Below are positions 35,477 to 46,500 of a stretch of 64,000 bases of DNA, piece after piece. Both the position numbers and the translations under genes were made by a program. The notes below the pieces were generated by a model. It was not told the DNA's origin. It did not search any database and saw only the letters and a list, made by a program, of their open reading frames with translations. The DNA is from Lactuca virosa (lineage: Eukaryota > Streptophyta > Magnoliopsida > Asterales > Asteraceae). The stretch spans positions 177,709,972 through 177,773,971 of the forward strand of contig CAKMRJ010005634.1 of the NCBI GenBank assembly GCA_928212115.1, read 5' to 3'. Each line of letters opens with the position of its first letter. Position 1 is the first letter of the stretch.

Positions 35477-36307
35477 ATGCCTCAAAGACCGAATCGCAAG
35501 AACAAAAACACGACACCACCACCACCACCATCGCCAGAGGTGAACTCTGCTGCCTTCCAAGAAGCAGTCTCGGTTGTGGTCACAGCAGCCTTGGCGCACA
35601 TTCAAACAGGGAACAATGGTGGCGGTAACGGTCACGGAACTGGAAGCTCGAATCAAGGTCCTACTAAAGTCTGTACCTACAAATACTTTCCAAATACCAA
35701 ACCACGAACATTCATTGGAACGGTAGGCATGATAACCCTAAAGCGATGGATGGAAAAGATCGAGTCAGTCTTTGAGATCTGCGGATGCCCTGAAGAATGC
35801 AAGGTGAAATTTGCAGCTTGCACGTTTGTCGACCAAGAACTTTCGTGGTGGAATGGTCACGTGGAAGCTAAGACACTCCCGGTGGCGAATGCCATGCCAT
35901 GGGAGGAACTAAAAGAAATGTTGATGGCGGAGTATTGTCCCCATAGGGAGATACAGAAATTGGAGCAGGAGTTATGGAACCTCACTGTACAAAACTCATA
36001 CATCGATGCTTACATCTCGAGATTCAGTGAGTTGGCACTTCTATGCCCGGGTATGATCACCTCAGAAGGGAAGAAGATTGAGCGGTTCATTTGGGGACTA
36101 ACTTCTCGGATCCAGGGAAATGTAATAGCAGCAAACCCTGAGACTTTTGACAGTGCGAAAAGGCTAGCTAAGAAACTCTACGACCATGGCAACAAGAAAG
36201 GAGCCAAAACCGCTGAAACTGAGACCAAGAAGGAAGGGGATAACAAGAAAAACAAGGACAACAAGCGAAAGGGACGACAGAACCAGGGAAATTCCAAAAA
36301 GCAATAA
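35477..36307 (+). CDS. Gypsy B gag (capsid part)
   Basis: A 276-residue frame starting MPQRPNRKNKNTTPPPPPSP. After a proline-rich head and a GNNGGGNGHGTGSS linker comes the retrotransposon gag domain: TFIGTVGMITLKRWMEKIES, KFAACTFVDQELSWWNGHVE, WEELKEMLMAEYCPHREIQK and IDAYISRFSELALLCPGMIT, in the usual order. The end is very basic (KKEGDNKKNKDNKRKGRQNQ). It stops at 36305-36307 (TAA), but the same phase is open beyond it and encodes the zinc knuckles, so the stop splits gag. The capsid part alone is intact and could in principle be translated. Transcription would come from the LTR now interrupted by 20.9 kb of copia C. Confidence 0.82.
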   Translation: MPQRPNRKNKNTTPPPPPSPEVNSAAFQEAVSVVVTAALAHIQTGNNGGGNGHGTGSSNQGPTKVCTYKYFPNTKPRTFIGTVGMITLKRWMEKIESVFEICGCPEECKVKFAACTFVDQELSWWNGHVEAKTLPVANAMPWEELKEMLMAEYCPHREIQKLEQELWNLTVQNSYIDAYISRFSELALLCPGMITSEGKKIERFIWGLTSRIQGNVIAANPETFDSAKRLAKKLYDHGNKKGAKTAETETKKEGDNKKNKDNKRKGRQNQGNSKKQ

Positions 36308-39300
36308 ACTGTAGCAGTCCATGCTGCTACCGCCCAAGTTGCGCCAGCACCAGCTGCTCCAGCCTCAACTACACAAACCACTACCAGGCAATACTCAGGA
36401 AACCTACCTAAATGTAACAAATGCAGCTATCACCACCATGGAGAGTGCAGAGAAATGCAGTGTACCAACTGCAACCGCAAGGGGCACACCACCCGGTACT
36501 GCATATCTCAACCCCAGCAGAACCAACAGCCAAACAACAACAACAAAAACAACAACGTCGGGGCCAGTCACACTTGTTATGGGGGTGGAGGAACTGGCCA
36601 TTGCAAACGCAATTGCCCCAAAGCCAACAACCAAGGAGCAGGAGGATTAGGCAGGATCCTGACTTTGGGACAAGGAGAGGCAGTTCAAGACCCGACAGTT
36701 GTTACTGGTACGTTTCTCCTCAACAACACTTACGCATGCATTTTATTCGATAGTGGAGTTGAGCGGAGTTTCGTAAGTAATAAATTCAAACACTTACTAA
36801 ACCAACAACCCCAGAAGCTAAGCGAAGCGTTCACGGTGGAGATGGATAATGTGAAAACCGAAACAACAAAAAATATATACATAGGGTGCACTTTCACGTT
36901 AAATAATCATTCATTCCCAATCAACTTGATGCCAGTAGATATTAGGAGCTTTGATATGATCATAGGCATGGATTGGTTAAGCCCCCGCCATGCCGACATT
37001 ATGTGCCACGAGAAGGCCGTTCGCCTTCACCTCCCCAATCACGAAACCCTAATAATCTATGGTGATAAACCTGGCGCCAATCTTCTTCTTATCTCGTGCA
37101 TTAAGGCACAAAAGTGTCTGCTCAAGAAAAATTATGCCTTTCTTTCTCATGTTGTGGATAAAGCAAAAGAGGAAGTAAACATTAAAGACATCCCTGTGGC
37201 ATGCGACTTCCCGGACGTATTTCCTGAAGACCTTCCGGGAATACCCCCAGAAAGACAGGTCGAATTCCGAATTAACCTAATACCTACAGCCACATCAATT
37301 CCCAAATCACCCTACAGGTTAGCTCCCGCCGAAATGCAGGAGTTACCCAGCCAATTAAGCGAACTTCTGAGCAAGGGATTCATCAGACCCAGCTTCTCAC
37401 CCTGAGGAGCTCCGACCTTGTTTGTCAAGAAGAAGGATGGATCCTTCAGAATGTGCATCGACTATTGGGAGTCGAACAAACTCACTATCAAAAATCGATA
37501 TCCACTCCCTTGGATTGATGATCTATTTGACCAGCTTCAAGGAGCTAGTTACTTCTCCAAAATAGATCTAAGATTCGGTTATCATCAGCTCCGAGTCTGA
37601 GAAGAGGATATTCCAAAAACTGCTTTCCGAACTCGATACGGCCATTACGAATTCATTGTTATGCCCTTCGGTCTGACAAATTCCCCCGCAGCATTTATGG
37701 ACCTCATGAATCGAGTCTGATGCCCATTCCTCGATAATTTCATAATCGTCTTCATTGATTATATACTCTTATACTCTCGAAGTAAGGAGGAGCATGGTCA
37801 GCACCTCCGTCAGATCTTGGAAACTTTAAGAGCTGAAAAGCTATATGCAAAACTCTCCAAATGCGAGTTCTGGATTCGCAGTGTAAACTTCTTGGGTCAT
37901 GTAGTCAGCGAGGAGGGAATCCATGTGGATCCTTCCAAGATCAAGGCTATTGAAAACTGGGCGATTCTGAAAACACCAACAAAAATCCGACAATTCTTGG
38001 GTCTCGCAGGCTACTACCGAAGATTTATTCAGAACTTCTCCAAGATAGCCAAGCCCCTCACCACCCTAACACAAAAGGGCATACCCTTCAACTGGACGGT
38101 CAAACAAGAAGCTGCTTTTCAAACCTTGAAGCGAGCCCTCTGTAGTGCTCCAGTGCTATCCTTACCAGAGGGAATCGAAGACTTCGTAGTATATTGCGAT
38201 GCTTCAAACCAAGGGTTAGGATGTGTCCTTATGCAGCGTGGAAAGGTGATAGCTTACGCGTCCAGGCAATTGAAGACACGTGAACTAAATTACACAACCC
38301 ATGATCTCGAACTGGGATCCGTGGTCTTCGCCCTAAAGATTTGGAGGCACTACCTCTATGGTACAAAGTGCACCATCTTCACGGACCACAAAAGCCTCCA
38401 TCGCATTCTAAATCAAAAGGAGTTGAACATGAGGCATCGAAGGTGGGTTGAGCTGCTAAATGATTATGAATGCGAGATCAAGTACCACCCAGGCAAGGCT
38501 AACATGGTAGCCGATACCCTGAGCAGGAAAGAATACTCAGGTCGCCGGGTGACAACCTTATCGATAACCATCCACTCTCATCTAACTCCTCAAATCAGGG
38601 AAGCACAATTGGAGGCAATGAAGCTGGAGAATGCCGCTAATGAATCACTACGTGGAATGGATAAGAATCTAGAAGTCAAGGGAGATGGATCTTACTACTT
38701 TATGGAACGTATCTGGATCCCAAAATATGGAGGATTCAGGGATGTAATCATGAACTAAGCACACAAAACACGATACTTCATCCATCCAGGTTCCGATAAG
38801 ATGCACCTGGACATTAAACAACATTATTGGTGGCCGAACATGAAAGCAGAAATTGCCACTTACGTGGGCAAGTGTCTCACTTGTGCCAAGGTTAAAGTGG
38901 AATATCAAAAGCCCTCGGGATTGTTACAACAGCCATTAATACCCGAGTGGAAATGGGAAAGGATCACCATGGATTTCATAACCAAATTACCTAAGACAGC
39001 AGACGGATTGGATGCTATCTGGGTAATCGTCGATAGGTTAAGTAAATCCGCCCATTTCCTACCAATAAAGGAGACCTACAAAATGGAGAGATTAACACGG
39101 ATCTATATAAAAGACATTGTGAGACTCCATGGAGTGTCGATATCTATTATCTCGGATCGAGATAGTATATTTACTTCACGATTTTGGCAGTCGCTCCAGA
39201 AATCCATGGGAACACAACTAGATATGAGAATTGCCTACCACCCTCAAACCGACGGCCAAAGCAAGCGAACCATTCAAACGCTTGAAGACATTCTCCGAGC

Positions 39301-40045
39301 CTGTGTGATCGATTATGGCAAGGCATGGGATACCTAATTTACCTTAATCGAATTCTCGTACAATAACAGTTATCACACGAGCATTAAGGTTGCTCCTTTT
39401 GAAGCTTTTTATGGTCGCAAATGCAGATCGCCCCATTGTTGGGATGAGGTGGGAGACACTCAGTTGGCAAGAGGACGAACATTGAACAGCACTCTTACAG
39501 GACCCGAGATCATTCGGGAAACGACGGAGAAAATAGTTCAAATCAAGGCACGACTCCAAGCATCGCGAGACCGACAAAAGAGCTATGCTGATAAACGGCG
39601 AAAGCCTCTGGAATTTCAAGTCGGAGACCGGGTGCTCTTGAAGGTCTCTCCATGGAAAGGGATGATCCATTTTGGGAAGCGAGGAAAACTAAACCCGCGA
39701 TACATCGGACCGTTCGAGATTCTTGCCCGAATTGGTCCGGTGGCTTATAAGTTGCAACTACATGCATAGCTTAGCAACGTACACCCTGTGTTCCACATGT
39801 CGAATCTGAAAAAGTGCTTATCAGATGAAACCCTTGTTGTTCCTCTGGATGAGATCAAAGTAAACGAGAATCTCATGTTCATCGAAGAGCCGGTTGAGAT
39901 AATGGATAGGGAAGTGAAGCATACAAAACATAGTCGCATTCCGATTGTGAAGGTTCGATGGAACGCAAAGCGTGGACCGGAATTCACATGGGAACGCGAA
40001 GACCAAATGATGAAAAAGTACCCTCACCTTTTCTCTAGTTCCTAA
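36308..40045 (+). pseudogene. Gypsy B pol: zinc knuckles, protease, RT, RNase H, integrase, chromodomain-like tail
   Basis: One phase shared with gag, no frameshift, with stops at 37403, 37598, 37718, 38756, 39335 and 39765. Zinc knuckle 1 is CTNCNRKGHTTRYC at about 36458; the second, CYGGGGTGHCKRNC, lacks one cysteine. Protease: ILFDSGVERSFVS (36743). RT: PVACDFPDVFPEDLPG, KKKDGSFRMCIDYWESNKLT, MPFGLTNSPAAFMDLMNRV; the active site reads FIDYILLYS, so the second aspartate is tyrosine. RNase H 38170-38530: YCDASNQGLGCVLMQRGKVI and FTDHKSLHRILNQKELNMRH. Integrase: HX..H and CLTCAKVK zinc part, DFITKLPK, ISDRDSIFTSRFW, TDGQSKRTIQTLED, where lysine sits 35 residues from the aspartate in the glutamate position. 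The C-terminal 39900-40045 part (KVRWNAKRGPEFTWEREDQM) is chromodomain-like. Dead as an element. Confidence 0.9.
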
Positions 40046-40097
40046 GAACAACTTTCAAAAGAATTTTGGGACGAAATTCCCTCTAACGGGGGGATGA
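40046..40097 (+). promoter_or_regulatory. Polypurine tract region of gypsy B
   Basis: The end of pol is followed by AAGAATTTTGGGACGAAATT and a purine-rich ACGGGGGGATGA directly before the 3' LTR. Confidence 0.8.
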
Positions 40098-42405
40098 TGT
40101 CACAACTAGCATTTTTGGCTAGGAAATTCTATCTATGTATGATCAACTCTTGATGTATCTTGTAACTTTAATATTGATGCTATACATGTTAGTCATTTCA
40201 AAAACAACTATTCGAATCAAAACTCACTCGTGAAGCCCTAAACCTAATTCAAAATACTACATTCACTCAACTTTGGGTTGTAACCCTAATTTTTCCCGGT
40301 TCAAACCTTTATTGGGCCAAGAATCATTTATTGGGCCTAATGGGCCAATAAACTCACAACTTGATTATTTTGGGCTAAGAATCCTTATTTGGGCCCTAAA
40401 TGGACCCACATTCATGAAACTATAACATTTTGGACCATAAGACTTTTTATGGGCCTTATTGGACCTAAAATGTCTTACTTTGTTTCATGGGCCTTATTGG
40501 GCCGTAAACAACTTTCTTGAACTTCAATGGGCCGTAAATCCATTTCCCTTAATTATTTTTGGGCTGTAAACTCTCATATGGGCCCAATGGGCCGAAAAGA
40601 TCTCATTTGGGCTATCAAATTCTCGGTTTGCATCCAAGACCAATTTTAAATCTATCTCTCACTCTCATTCTCGGTTTATAAAAAAAGAAAAATGTAATTA
40701 ATCTAAATAAGTGACACCTCATCTTTAACTAGAGGTCTTCCAAGCTAATTACATCACATGTATCTAAATCCCTACATCTTAATCTCCCATGTATTAACCA
40801 CTTTTGATCCTCTCTCCTCCTTCCTCTCTATTTACGGCCGAAACCACCACCCCAACACCTTCATTTTTACTCTCAAACTCACCCAAAAATTCTCTCTAGA
40901 GCTCTCAATAAAATCTCATTTCCCTATCCAAATTTGTGTGTGCTTGTGTGGTGTTCAAGAACACTTCATCAAATATCATCACTTTTGGGTAAGCTACTCT
41001 CTAAACAAGATGATTAACATCATTTTATGATAAATCCTTCACTCCTTAACACTCCATTTCATGATCCATGCTCATAAAACCTCCAAAAATTCGAAGATCT
41101 CTTCAAGAGGTGTGCTAGGCCGAAAACTCCTCCAACTTCTTCAAAAACCGAACCCATCAACCCAATGTGAGTTCATACCCCCTATTTTCGGTTTTTACTT
41201 TGTTTTAGGGGTGAATACAAGTTGCTTTGTGTAGATCTATGTTTATCTGCATGTTTATGTGTGTTTTTCATGATTTGTGTTGTGATTATGTGTTGAAATT
41301 TTCATAAACTCGAAAAATATGCTAAAACATGATGGCATTTATGAAACAAACCACTTGATGCAACATATTATGAAAATGAAAGGATTAAATAATTTCAAGG
41401 ATGTTGAAACTAAGAAAATCGTGTAAAGGGCCAAAAATTGACAAAATAATCAAAAAGTGAGGTGCTTATGTAACTCACGGTTTTGAAAGGACCAAAAAGG
41501 ATTATTTTATATAATCACGGATCTTTATGTTATTCATGAATTTCAAAGGGCTAAAAATGTAAATTTTCAAAATTGGGCCAAAAATGTCAATTTCACCAAA
41601 ATTGGGCCAAAAAGGCACATTTCTATGTGTTTGGGCCGAAAAGGAAAATCTTCATACAATTGGGCCGAAAATGGTCTTACCTTAAACAAGTCGAAGCCTG
41701 AAAAACGTCATGACAGGCATATCCGTCATATCAAGCATGGTTATAACGACTCACAAAGAAATTAACTCCATTGTAAAATTTACGGAATACATAAACGATT
41801 CTACGATTTCAATACTATACAAACACCAACTTACGATCTTTGAGTTTTTAATACTACAACACTCTTACAAGCATAAAATATCGGATTTTCTGGGGAAAAC
41901 CTACATTATACATTACCTTCTACTTACAACAGAAAACATAGGATTTTCTAGAATACTCTCTTTATACATTTTCAAAACAGAAAACACACATGCTTTAATA
42001 CAAGATTCGATACAAAGCGTTCAAACCATTTAATTCTTTTCATAAAATATCGGATTTTCTGGTGTTTACAAAGTGATACAAACTTTTCATACAAAGATAC
42101 TTATGAACTCACCAACATTATATATGTTGACCGTTTTCAAAATAACTTGTATTCTCAGGAAATCGTTAAGCAGGTGGACATCAAGATCATGTGGAAATTT
42201 GTTGCATTTTGTTGCTATTATAAACCTTATATTTTTGGGATGTAACTTTTGTAAACAATTACAATGATGTAAACCCAGCATTGTTGTATTATGGACGTGT
42301 GATGATGATGCTTGCCTTGTTTCAATTATATTCACTGTGATGATATTATAAGATGAAGTCACTCAACCCCTGGACGTTTCCGCCATCTGGTTCGGGGGTG
42401 TGACA
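40098..42405 (+). repeat. 3' LTR of gypsy B
   Basis: A complete 2308-bp LTR, TGTCACAACTAGC to GGGGGTGTGACA. It shows what the 5' LTR looked like before copia C entered at the equivalent of 41327. It repeats the TGGGCC-rich stretch (40310-40620). The frames 40758-41030 and 41710-42267 inside it have no domain. Confidence 0.92.
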
Positions 42406-42432
42406 TGTTTAATCTCAGATTATGTTCTTCTA

Positions 42433-42461
42433 TTTGTGACTGGGATGCCGAGGATCACAAA
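42433..42461 (-). other. Type-2 constant-loop hairpin (copia A)
   Basis: TTTGTGA pairs with TCACAAA around a loop TCCTCGGCATCCCAG (minus strand). Confidence 0.65.
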
Positions 42462-42499
42462 CAAGATGCGAATAACCATACAAATATGCTTGGCACTCT

Positions 42500-42575
42500 C
42501 GATGTCATTTATCATCTCCAATTAATGTGCCGGTTAACCACACGCAATAAATTAACAAAGATAATTTTCGTGATG
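42500..42575 (-). other. Type-1 constant-loop hairpin (copia A), long imperfect arms
   Basis: Minus-strand loop with GTGTGGTTAACCGGCA between arms that pair TTAAT with ATTAA and, further out, TTTGTTAATT-like with AATTGGAGATG-like sequence. Confidence 0.5.
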
Positions 42576-42734
42576 CCCATTATTACTCTTTATAGTCATT
42601 GTTAGTGTGTCGGTTTGAAAAATCTAGTAGGCCCAAGAGTTATTATACAATGATATTGCTAATAATATATGATCCTATAGGGTCACACCATATAACAAGT
42701 TGCTATCAATTGATTATTTATTAGTATAATTTGA

Positions 42735-42739
<5 letters not shown>

Positions 42740-42790
<51 letters not shown>
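42740..42790. repeat. (TA)n microsatellite
   Basis: TA run inside the 5' LTR of copia E. Confidence 0.95.
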
Positions 42791-42792
<2 letters not shown>

Positions 42793-43065
42793 ACACTTGT
42801 ATTTAATTGGAAAATTATTATTTCATGGAATAATATTTTAATAATTGGGAATTTATTATTTGTGGAAATTATATTTATTGGAGAAATAACAACTTATGAA
42901 ATATATCATAAAGTATGATTATTTATAAGTTATATCTTAATAAACTAGTTCAATTTATATAAAAGGTAGTTTTTATTTAAAATAAGCTAGTTACAATTTA
43001 TATAAAAGATAGTTTTCTATAAAATAAGATATTTATATATGAGTAGTTATATAAATATGAGTTAG

Positions 43066-43452
43066 TTACACGAATGGTCCCTATGGTTTGGGGTAATTTA
43101 CGCGCTTGGTCCTTAACTTATTTTTTTTAACTCAGAAGGGCCCTACTATTTGTTTTTGTTACTCGCTTGGTCCCTACTGTTTGTTTTTGTTACGCGCTTG
43201 ATCTCTATCTTACCTAAAAAGACTATTATTTAAATAAAAAAAATAGTAGGGTAGGTAAGGTAAGGTTAGGGGTGGGGTTAGGGGTGTGTTTATTTAAATA
43301 ATTAAAAAATCAAGGGAAAAATAGTTTTTTTTGGTAAGACAAGGGACCAAGCGTGTAACAAAAACAAACAATAGGGACCTTCCGAGTTAGAAAAAAAAGT
43401 TAGGGACCAAACGCACAAATTACCCTAAACGATAAGGACCATTCATGTAATT
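43066..43452. mobile_element. Fold-back MITE in the LTR of copia E
   Basis: Left end TTACACGAATGGTCCCTATG and right end (opposite strand) AAATTACATGAATGGTCCTT. The match continues inward for about 150 bp (TTTGGGGTAATTT, CTCGCTTGGTCCCTA, TTTGTTTTTGTTAC), so the element is nearly one long palindrome around 43250. It is missing from the 3' LTR of the same element (50138), where only a TA tract stands. Confidence 0.75.
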
Positions 43453-43455
43453 TAC

Positions 43456-43492
<37 letters not shown>

Positions 43493-43508
43493 ATGTGTGT
43501 GTGTGTGT
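43456..43508. repeat. (TA)n(TG)n compound microsatellite
   Basis: TA run followed by a TG run ending at the conserved TGTTGGGAATTC. Confidence 0.95.
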
Positions 43509-44240
43509 TGGGAATTCTTTATAAAAATGATTGATTTTTATAAAGATAATGTATATGTATATATAAAATAGCCATCAGACAACTTTTGTCTTCTCTTGGA
43601 CATGCCTTTTTCAAAAAATAGGAGAAGACAAGGCATGCATGCCTTGTCTATTCTTTTACCATGCTTGGGACAAAGTTGTCTCTCCTTTTACTTTATGGTC
43701 TCCTTTCACTTTTGGCATTATATAGAAGAGCATGGAAGGGTTTTAGTACACTTCTTGCAAGTCTTCTTCTTCCTCTTCTTAGATCCAAATCCGAGAGCTC
43801 CATGCTCTCTAGAGGATTGCCAAATTTCGGAATTTGAAGGCTCTTCTTCTTCTCCATTCTCTTGCATTTTGATGCTAGACAAAGCCCCTTTGTTGCTTCA
43901 CCTTTGAACATATATTTGGTATATATTTCAAAGGCTTATGAACAACAAATTACAAGTGAATACTAGCATGTTTTGATGGTTCTACTCTTGCTTGGTGGAT
44001 ACTTGTAGAGAACTCTTGCTTTAAAGTTTCATGTCACACTTCATCAACTTCCAACCTCCCATGAGGATCAAAGTCTTCAAAGGTTGTTATGCTTTCCCTT
44101 TTATGGTTGTTTTAATCTTTCTAACTCTTGCAAAATGATCATTGGTGGGTAAAATAGTTTTAGTTTTATTCAACATTTTTAAAGCTTCCGTTGTCAATTT
44201 TACCGGTTGTGAAACCGGATTTTTGAATAAAAACCCAACA

Positions 44241-44255
44241 ATTGGTATCAGAGCC
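44241..44255 (+). promoter_or_regulatory. Primer-binding site of copia E
   Basis: ATTGGTATCAGAGCC, a perfect initiator tRNA-Met complement. Confidence 0.92.
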
Positions 44256-45505
44256 ATTTTTGCAAGATTAGTTAGATTATTTATTTAGTTGATGAAATTT
44301 TTGTTTTTGGAAAACATGGATGGTTTTCTCTTTGCATGAAAAATCCATACATATTTTCTATGACAACTTTAAAATTTTTATAATTGTTATTTTTGACCAA
44401 AGGTTTACATGCACCTTTTTGGTCATAAAAGCTGTCTTAGAAAAACAAAGAGTTGTTTTATATATTTTTAATTATATAAATATGTATGATGTGCATAAAC
44501 TTGCCATGGACCTTTGTATTGTTGCATGTGTTGATTTATTTAAAATGGTTGTAATTATTTAGCTATTCATATGGTATGTAATACTTAAATAAATAGTTTT
44601 CTTTTGTTAATTTTTGTATGTAATAAATTAGTTTTAAAAATAGTTTATTTTTATAAAAAAAAAATGTAACAAGAATGAAGATGGTGGCCATTTTAAAGAT
44701 TAAAAGTTTATAAAGTTGATTTTACTAAAGTTTCTCAAACTTTATAAATTATTTTTTATAAACTTGCTACAAGGTGTTGAAGCAAGTGGGAGCACATGAA
44801 GACTTTACAAGATAAAGGTCTCTTATGTCCCTTTAGGAATGGACTTGATAATTTTGTGATGGCTCACAAAATTATTACTAGTTAATGGCTTGGTTTATGC
44901 ACATATGTTATAATTGTTATGTATGTTTGTGTTGTTTTATGTTTATGTTGTTATTATTATTATGTTATGGTTGATAAATTAGTTTTTCAAATGAAAAATA
45001 ATATTTGAACATAAATAAACATCACAAGGAGTTTGGTTTTAATGAAATTTACCTTTTAACATAAGATGCTAAAAATAGTTTTAAAATAAAACAAGCTTTA
45101 TCGTTAAAACTAGTAACCGGTAAAATTTCGGGATTAAAATTGTATAAGTTTAAAATAGAGATTTGTAAACTTATCAAACTCCAAACCTTATTTTATAAAA
45201 TGAAGTTTTATTAAAAGGTTTCAAATGTTCTAAAGCGCTCAAACGATATAACTTAATACTATTTATTAATTTAAAACTTTGATCGCGTCAGTTATATAAA
45301 ACCGGGTTTTATATACAGAACATTGTTGAAAATGTGATTTTAACATGAAATAAGTTTTTAAAGTATACCATGGTTTATTGAATGCATGCAATAACCATGA
45401 TATAACATGTTTTTTAAACTAGAATTATAAAAAACATCAAAGACCCCTTACAAACCTCAAATCTATGCAATCCTTTTTAAAGAACACTCACACGTCTCTT
45501 GTATG

Positions 45506-45540
45506 CACTGGTGGGATAAAGGATACCTAACCGCTTGGTG
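45506..45540 (+). other. Type-3 constant-loop hairpin, copy 1 (copia E)
   Basis: GTGG pairs with CCGC and CAC with GTG further out, around GATAAAGGATACCTAA. The weakest of the three. Confidence 0.45.
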
Positions 45541-45635
45541 TTATCTTTTGATGGCCGAGGTGTTTTCGTGATTTCTATAACCAAGTTATAGGCCGATTAC
45601 ACAATTTTTTCAAATTGGATGATTTGATCGGAAAT

Positions 45636-45664
45636 CTTTTGTGATAAAGATACCTAAGCAAGAG
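45636..45664 (+). other. Type-3 constant-loop hairpin, copy 2 (copia E)
   Basis: CTTTTGT pairs with GCAAGAG (two G-U pairs) around GATAAAGATACCTAA. Outer bases GAAAT and AGTTC extend it. Confidence 0.55.
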
Positions 45665-45787
45665 AGTTCTGAGGCATAGATGGGATCAAACATGTCTAAT
45701 TAAATTTGTTATTAGCGATCCCATAAATCTAGGAATTATATAGTGGTATATAATTGATAATCGATATCTACCAGGTTGAATTCAGAT

Positions 45788-45815
45788 GAATGGGATAAAG
45801 GATACCTAACCATTT
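45788..45815 (+). other. Type-3 constant-loop hairpin, copy 3 (copia E)
   Basis: AATGG pairs with CCATT around GATAAAGGATACCTAA. Outer arms TTGAATTCAGATG and TATTTGTTTTGCAA also pair imperfectly. Confidence 0.55.
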
Positions 45816-45999
45816 ATTTGTTTTGCAACTTGGATCCTAGACTTTGATAATTAATGTTTTTAGAAACTAAAAGGGGTATTAATTATTAAAGATTAAATAT
45901 TAAAAATACTAAATGAATTTTGTTAAAATTTTGTAGATATATAATCCACTCTCATAACCATGAATTGTCATTTCTCTTTAAATGACTTAATGAAACAAT

Positions 46000-46224
46000 A
46001 ACATTCAATAGATACAACTTCAATGAATGGGTTCATGTCTTAAGAGACAATCTCGTGAGAGATGTGAAATTGTATACACTTAAAGGACCTATTCCTAAAC
46101 AAAGTGCTTTGAGAAATAAACATTTATGATACCTAGTAAATGCATCACAGTGATGCTCAAGATGCTTCTAACATCATACTAGGAACAATTATTCATTACT
46201 TCTAGGAAGTTTTGATAATTTATA

Positions 46225-46271
<47 letters not shown>

Positions 46272-46500
46272 GATAATATAATAGGTTAAGCAATATTCTA
46301 TTAAATATAGTGATATTTTGTTGGAATAATGCAAGGCTACAAAAGTCACCTTGTGTGATCTAAAAGGCCCATGTTTTATGGAATAAACACCTTTAAGCCC
46401 AAGAAATCCAATAAGGCCCACATAGATGGATCTTGTTTCTTTTGTGAAGAAACTGGACACTGGTAGAGGAACTGCTCCTCTTATCTAGAAAGAAAGTCTG
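46000..46500 (+). pseudogene. Copia E gag remnant
   Basis: The phrase FNEWVHVLRDNLVRDVKLYT at about 46020-46080 matches the start of a copia gag capsid. A (TA)n tract then interrupts it at 46229-46269. The zinc knuckle is at 46434-46490: CFFCEETGHW, a stop, then RNC, so the CX2CX4HX4C spacing is retained with a stop codon inside. Upstream and downstream frames are closed. Gag of this element cannot be made. Confidence 0.65.
46229..46269. repeat. (TA)n microsatellite
   Basis: TA run inside the gag remnant of copia E. Confidence 0.95.

Larger units (their letters stand above)
10879..42405 (+). mobile_element. Ty3/gypsy element B (chromodomain-type)
   Basis: A plus-strand gypsy element bounded by TGTTT at 10874-10878 and 42406-42410. 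Its LTRs run TGTCACAAC...GGTGTGACA. The 5' LTR is split by copia C into 10879-12135 and 32991-34076; the 3' LTR is 40098-42405. The internal region 34077-40097 has a primer site, an acidic upstream ORF, gag and a pol ending in a chromodomain-like tail. Without the nested copia C the length is about 10.7 kb. Protein order (protease, RT, RNase H, integrase, C-terminal chromodomain-like segment) places it among chromoviruses, probably the Tekay/Del lineage. By hand I count about 35 differences between the first ~1.25 kb of the two LTRs. Confidence 0.88.
42411..42610 (-). other. Copia A leader segment with type-1 and type-2 hairpins
   Basis: Resumes copia A after gypsy B. On the minus strand it matches the leader of copia C around 14100-14260. 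Confidence 0.7.
42616..44240 (+). repeat. 5' LTR of copia E
   Basis: TGAAAAATCTAGTAGG to AAAACCCAACA. A MITE (43066-43452) and a TA/GT tract lie inside it. From TGTTGGGAATTCTTTA (43508) on it closely matches 50203-50918. TATA-like TTATATAG is near 43718. Confidence 0.8.
44256..45999 (+). other. 5' leader of copia E with type-3 hairpins
   Basis: About 1.7 kb without a gene. Three copies of the loop GATAAAGATACCTAA or GATAAAGGATACCTAA occur at 45506-45540, 45636-45664 and 45788-45815, each between arms of different sequence. Confidence 0.65.

Noticed and set aside
35441..36634. Minus-strand frames opposite gypsy B gag
   Set aside because: Shadows of the gag and zinc-knuckle coding sequence.
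40758..42362. Open frames within the 3' LTR of gypsy B
   Set aside because: Also present, broken differently, in the 5' LTR; no domain, so LTR sequence only.
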